Assembly: GCA_902196205.1 (NCBI GenBank)
Contig: CABIKM010000006.1
Span: forward strand, 29,724-93,723
Direction: 5' to 3'
Length of the DNA stretch: 64,000 nucleotides
DNA from: Candidatus Methylomirabilis lanthanidiphila
Lineage (GTDB): Bacteria; Methylomirabilota; Methylomirabilia; Methylomirabilales; Methylomirabilaceae
Positions 62,066-64,000 of this stretch are shown in pieces (the stretch's first letter is position 1; each line of letters starts with the position of its first letter). The notes under the pieces were generated by a model. That model worked only from the letters and a program-made list of their open reading frames with translations. It was not told the origin of the DNA and did not search any database. Both the position numbers and the translations under genes were made by a program.

Positions 62066-62112
62066 AAATCCCCCCAACCCCCCTTTGATAAAGGGGGGCG
62101 AGGGGCGATTTT
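62066..62112. repeat. G/C-rich palindromic element, copy 4, between lysA and dapF
   Basis: AAATCCCCCC, AACCCCCCTTT, GATA, AAAGGGGGG, CGAGGGGCG, ATTTT. Same design as the copies at 2194, 7580 and 55028. Confidence 0.87.
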
Positions 62113-62129
62113 GCACTTCGCACGTTCTT

Positions 62130-63386
62130 CTATAGCTCCTCTGGGAGCCGCTCATTACGGATCAGATCCTCATAGCTCTCCCGCTCGCGGATCGTAAACC
62201 AGCGGTCGCCCTTGACCAGGATCTCCGGCGGCCTGGGTCGGCTGTTATAGTTGGATGACATCGTGTGACCGTAGGCGCCGGCGCTCATCACGACCAGCAG
62301 TTCGCCCGGCTCAGGAAGCGGCATCGACCGGTCCTTGGCCAGAAAATCTCCCGACTCGCAGACGGGGCCCACCACATCGGCCACCACCGTTTCCCGCCCT
62401 TTTTCGCGTCGCGCAGGGAGGATGGAGTGGAATGAGCCGTACAGACTTGGGCGGACCAGGTCATTCATCCCGGCATCGACCACGATAAAATGTTTGGCCG
62501 GAGTACGCTTGTCGTAGAGCACCTTCGTCACCAGAACTCCCGCATTCCCGACAATCACCCGCCCAGGCTCCAGGACGATGGTGCAGCCCAGATCCTTGAT
62601 GACCGCAATCATCGCTTCCGCGAAGACCCGTGGCACAGGCGGATCCTCATCCTTGTACGTGATCCCGAGCCCGCCGCCGACATCCAGGTATTTGATCGCG
62701 AAGCCATGCTCCCGCAGTTCGGCAATCAGTCCGGCTATCTTTGCCAGACTGTCCACAAAGGGCGCGATCTCGGTGATCTGGGACCCGATATGCTGGTGGA
62801 CACCCACAACCTCGACATGGCGCAGTTCCCTGGCAACCCGATACTCCTCCATCGCCAACGAGATGTCGATACCGAATTTGCTCTTCTTGAGCCCGGTGGA
62901 AATATACGGATGTGTTTTGGGATCGACGTCCGGGTTGATCCGCAGCGCCACCCTCGCCTTCGTCCCCATGGCCCCGGCTACGTCGTTCAACAGGCGGAGT
63001 TCCTGTGGAGACTCTACGTTAAACATCAGGATATCGGACTTCAGGGCAAACTCCATCTCGTCGCGGGTCTTGCCCACTCCAGCAAAGACGATCCGGCTTG
63101 GCGGGATGCCGGCCCGCAAGGCGCGATACAGCTCCCCGCCCGATACGACATCAGCTCCGCCTCCGAGGTCGGCGAAGAGCTTCAAGGTTGCGCCGTTCGA
63201 GTTGGCCTTCATCGCAAAACAGACCAGGTGAGGGATGTCGGCAAACGCCTGGTCAAAGGTCCGGAAGTGGTGCGTGAGCGTCGCGTGGCTATACAGATAG
63301 AACGGGGTACCGACCGCTTGAGCGATCTGTTCGATCGGCAGTTCTTCGCACGTAAGATAATCGTCGCGATACTGGAAATGATGCAT
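62130..63386 (-). CDS. lysA: Diaminopimelate decarboxylase LysA
   Basis: 418 residues. PLP Lys in VCFAMKANSNGATL (about 57-70), VGVHQHIGSQI, YLDVGGGLGITY, EPGRVIVGNAG, and the C-terminal CESGDFLA where the Cys completes the active site across the dimer. It makes L-lysine from meso-DAP. The ATG has AGGAG eight bases upstream. First gene of the lysine-pantothenate run; the leader is too short for a lysine riboswitch. Confidence 0.96.
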   Translation of the reverse strand: MHHFQYRDDYLTCEELPIEQIAQAVGTPFYLYSHATLTHHFRTFDQAFADIPHLVCFAMKANSNGATLKLFADLGGGADVVSGGELYRALRAGIPPSRIVFAGVGKTRDEMEFALKSDILMFNVESPQELRLLNDVAGAMGTKARVALRINPDVDPKTHPYISTGLKKSKFGIDISLAMEEYRVARELRHVEVVGVHQHIGSQITEIAPFVDSLAKIAGLIAELREHGFAIKYLDVGGGLGITYKDEDPPVPRVFAEAMIAVIKDLGCTIVLEPGRVIVGNAGVLVTKVLYDKRTPAKHFIVVDAGMNDLVRPSLYGSFHSILPARREKGRETVVADVVGPVCESGDFLAKDRSMPLPEPGELLVVMSAGAYGHTMSSNYNSRPRPPEILVKGDRWFTIRERESYEDLIRNERLPEEL

Positions 63387-63419
63387 GCAGTACTCTCCTG
63401 GTGTGTTGTTATCCGTTGA

Positions 63420-63448
63420 ATTTTGGCACAGGGGGCGCGAGGAGTCAA
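63420..63448 (-). promoter_or_regulatory. Possible promoter for lysA
   Basis: Minus strand: TTGACT, 17-bp spacer, CAAAAT, about 35 bp before the start codon. Moderate match. Confidence 0.45.
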
Positions 63449-63527
63449 AAGGAAAGTGGGAGATGTGAGGCGAGGAGAGCGAGGTTTAGATGAAACAGGA
63501 ACGATAGGTGCTCCATACTATTGATCC

Positions 63528-63660
63528 TTGCATAAGTAATGCGGGCTGTAGATGTCTCTGTTCCGTTCATGGTGAGCCCGTCTAACCACGAACGGAACAG
63601 CCCTCGACAGGCTTAGACTGAACGGATAGGCGTGTGATTTGTCTTTCATTACTGATGCAG
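63528..63660. repeat. 133-bp nested palindromic element
   Basis: Terminal inverted ends TTGCATAAGTAATG and CATTACTGATGCAG (12 of 14 matching) flank an inner palindrome at 63558-63600, CTGTTCCGTTCATGG ... CCACGAACGGAACAG. The inner unit resembles the GTTCATGGTGAGC...GAACC type of dispersed repeat known in many bacterial genomes. No transposase. Confidence 0.6.
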
Positions 63661-63701
63661 GCTTCAATAAGTCCTATAGTGTCCCATCAGTTCCTTTACA
63701 G

Positions 63702-63990
63702 TGATTGTCATTCCGGACTTGACCCGGAATCCAGCCTTTGTGTGCTGGATTCCCGCTCCCCGCTTTAAGCATGTGGGGACAAGCTTCGCGGGAATACCGC
63801 ATGCGTTGCTGCTGCGCACCCATGACCATGAAAGTCGACGCCCTGCACCCCCTCTATCCTCTCCCCCTCGTTGGGGAGAGGAGATCTTCTTTAATCCCTC
63901 TTGCTCGCCCCTTTGGAGAGAGGGTTGGGGTGAGGGGACTTTCTGGGCAATACCCCATGCGCCGCTGGCGCACCCATGGGGATGAAAGGT
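63702..63990. repeat. Composite dispersed repeat, copy 2
   Basis: Same ordered blocks as the copy at 26409: TGTCATTCCGGACTTGACCC, GGATTCCCGC...GCGGGAAT with an extra 30 or so bases in the loop, CCGCATGCG, ATGAAAGTCGACG, CTCTCCCCC...GGGGAGAGGAGATCTT, then GGAGAGAGGGTTGGGGTGAG, and a further CCCATGCGCCGCTGGCGC block. The 250 or so bases to its left, apart from the 133-bp element, hold nothing I recognise. Confidence 0.8.
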
Positions 63991-64000
63991 GTAACGCCCA

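Noticed and set aside
63387..63527. Lysine riboswitch ahead of lysA
   Set aside because: The likely promoter lies only about 35 bp before the start codon and no conserved lysine-aptamer elements were seen.
1..64000. tRNA, rRNA or tmRNA genes
   Set aside because: I read all gaps over 100 bp for cloverleaf arms, CCA ends and rRNA-like stretches and saw none.

Overview
The window is a densely packed bacterial chromosome segment with roughly 60% G+C. Almost every gene lies on the minus strand; the one supported plus-strand gene is a small TusA-like protein at 26.9 kb. The content is housekeeping: histidine, lysine/diaminopimelate and pantothenate biosynthesis, the division and cell-wall (dcw) cluster, heat-shock genes and translation factors. 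MurE carries the DNPR motif of meso-diaminopimelate-adding enzymes, and a full dapA-dapB-dapL-dapF-lysA set is present, so the cell makes DAP-type peptidoglycan and uses the aminotransferase (DapL) route. Base composition, gene order and the load of dispersed repeats recall the NC10 lineage (Methylomirabilis-like) or a related deep-branching Gram-negative group. That placement is inference from memory, not a computed result.

Layout in direction of transcription (right to left). 63.4-54.1 kb: lysA, dapF, dapA, dapB, an FAH-family hydrolase, dapL, folK, a deoxynucleoside kinase, panB, panC. 54.0-33.5 kb: the dcw cluster mraZ-rsmH-ftsL-ftsI-murE-(alpha/beta hydrolase)-murF-ddl-mraY-murD-ftsW-murG-murC-murB-ftsQ-ftsA-ftsZ, then a zinc-ribbon protein and yggS, behind a good sigma70-type promoter and tandem MraZ boxes. 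33.4-26.4 kb: an accessory stretch with an IclR regulator, the remnant of an aromatic acyl-CoA ligase, an FNT-family channel, a P-type Ca2+-type ATPase, a DUF488 protein, a BrnT toxin/antitoxin pair, a lone CRISPR-repeat-like sequence, the TusA-like gene and a composite repeat. 26.4-17.4 kb: a PfpI/DJ-1 protein, a K+ channel with RCK domain, a SHOCT protein, a PAP2 phosphatase, a GT39 glycosyltransferase, ispB, lepA, lepB, hemW. 17.3-14.4 kb: hrcA-grpE-dnaJ behind a perfect CIRCE operator. 14.3-9.2 kb: polA, coaE, and rho with a long leader and a terminator. 9.1-0 kb: rpmE-prfA-prmC-murA-hisG-D-C-B-H-A-F, with hisF running off the left edge.

The most unusual feature is a family of degenerate tandem arrays with an exact 7-bp period. 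I count 17 of them (5274-61221), mostly at gene boundaries. Each array has its own heptad consensus. Many are built as two inverted halves, so the single strand could fold into a long hairpin whose arms keep the 7-nt period. Several run into reading frames and appear to be translated: at the N-termini of HisG and HemW, inside PrmC, and at the C-termini of GrpE, MurC, MurG and MurE. The HisG case is the strongest, because a good ribosome-binding site lies upstream of the repeat-encoded residues. A second family, a G/C-rich palindrome of about 48 bp, occurs four times, once in frame inside prmC. A composite repeat of about 230 bp occurs twice.

Other points of note are a MurF whose substrate-binding N-terminal domain is replaced by a membrane domain, a DNA polymerase I whose proofreading residues look lost, and a TusA-like protein without the family cysteine.
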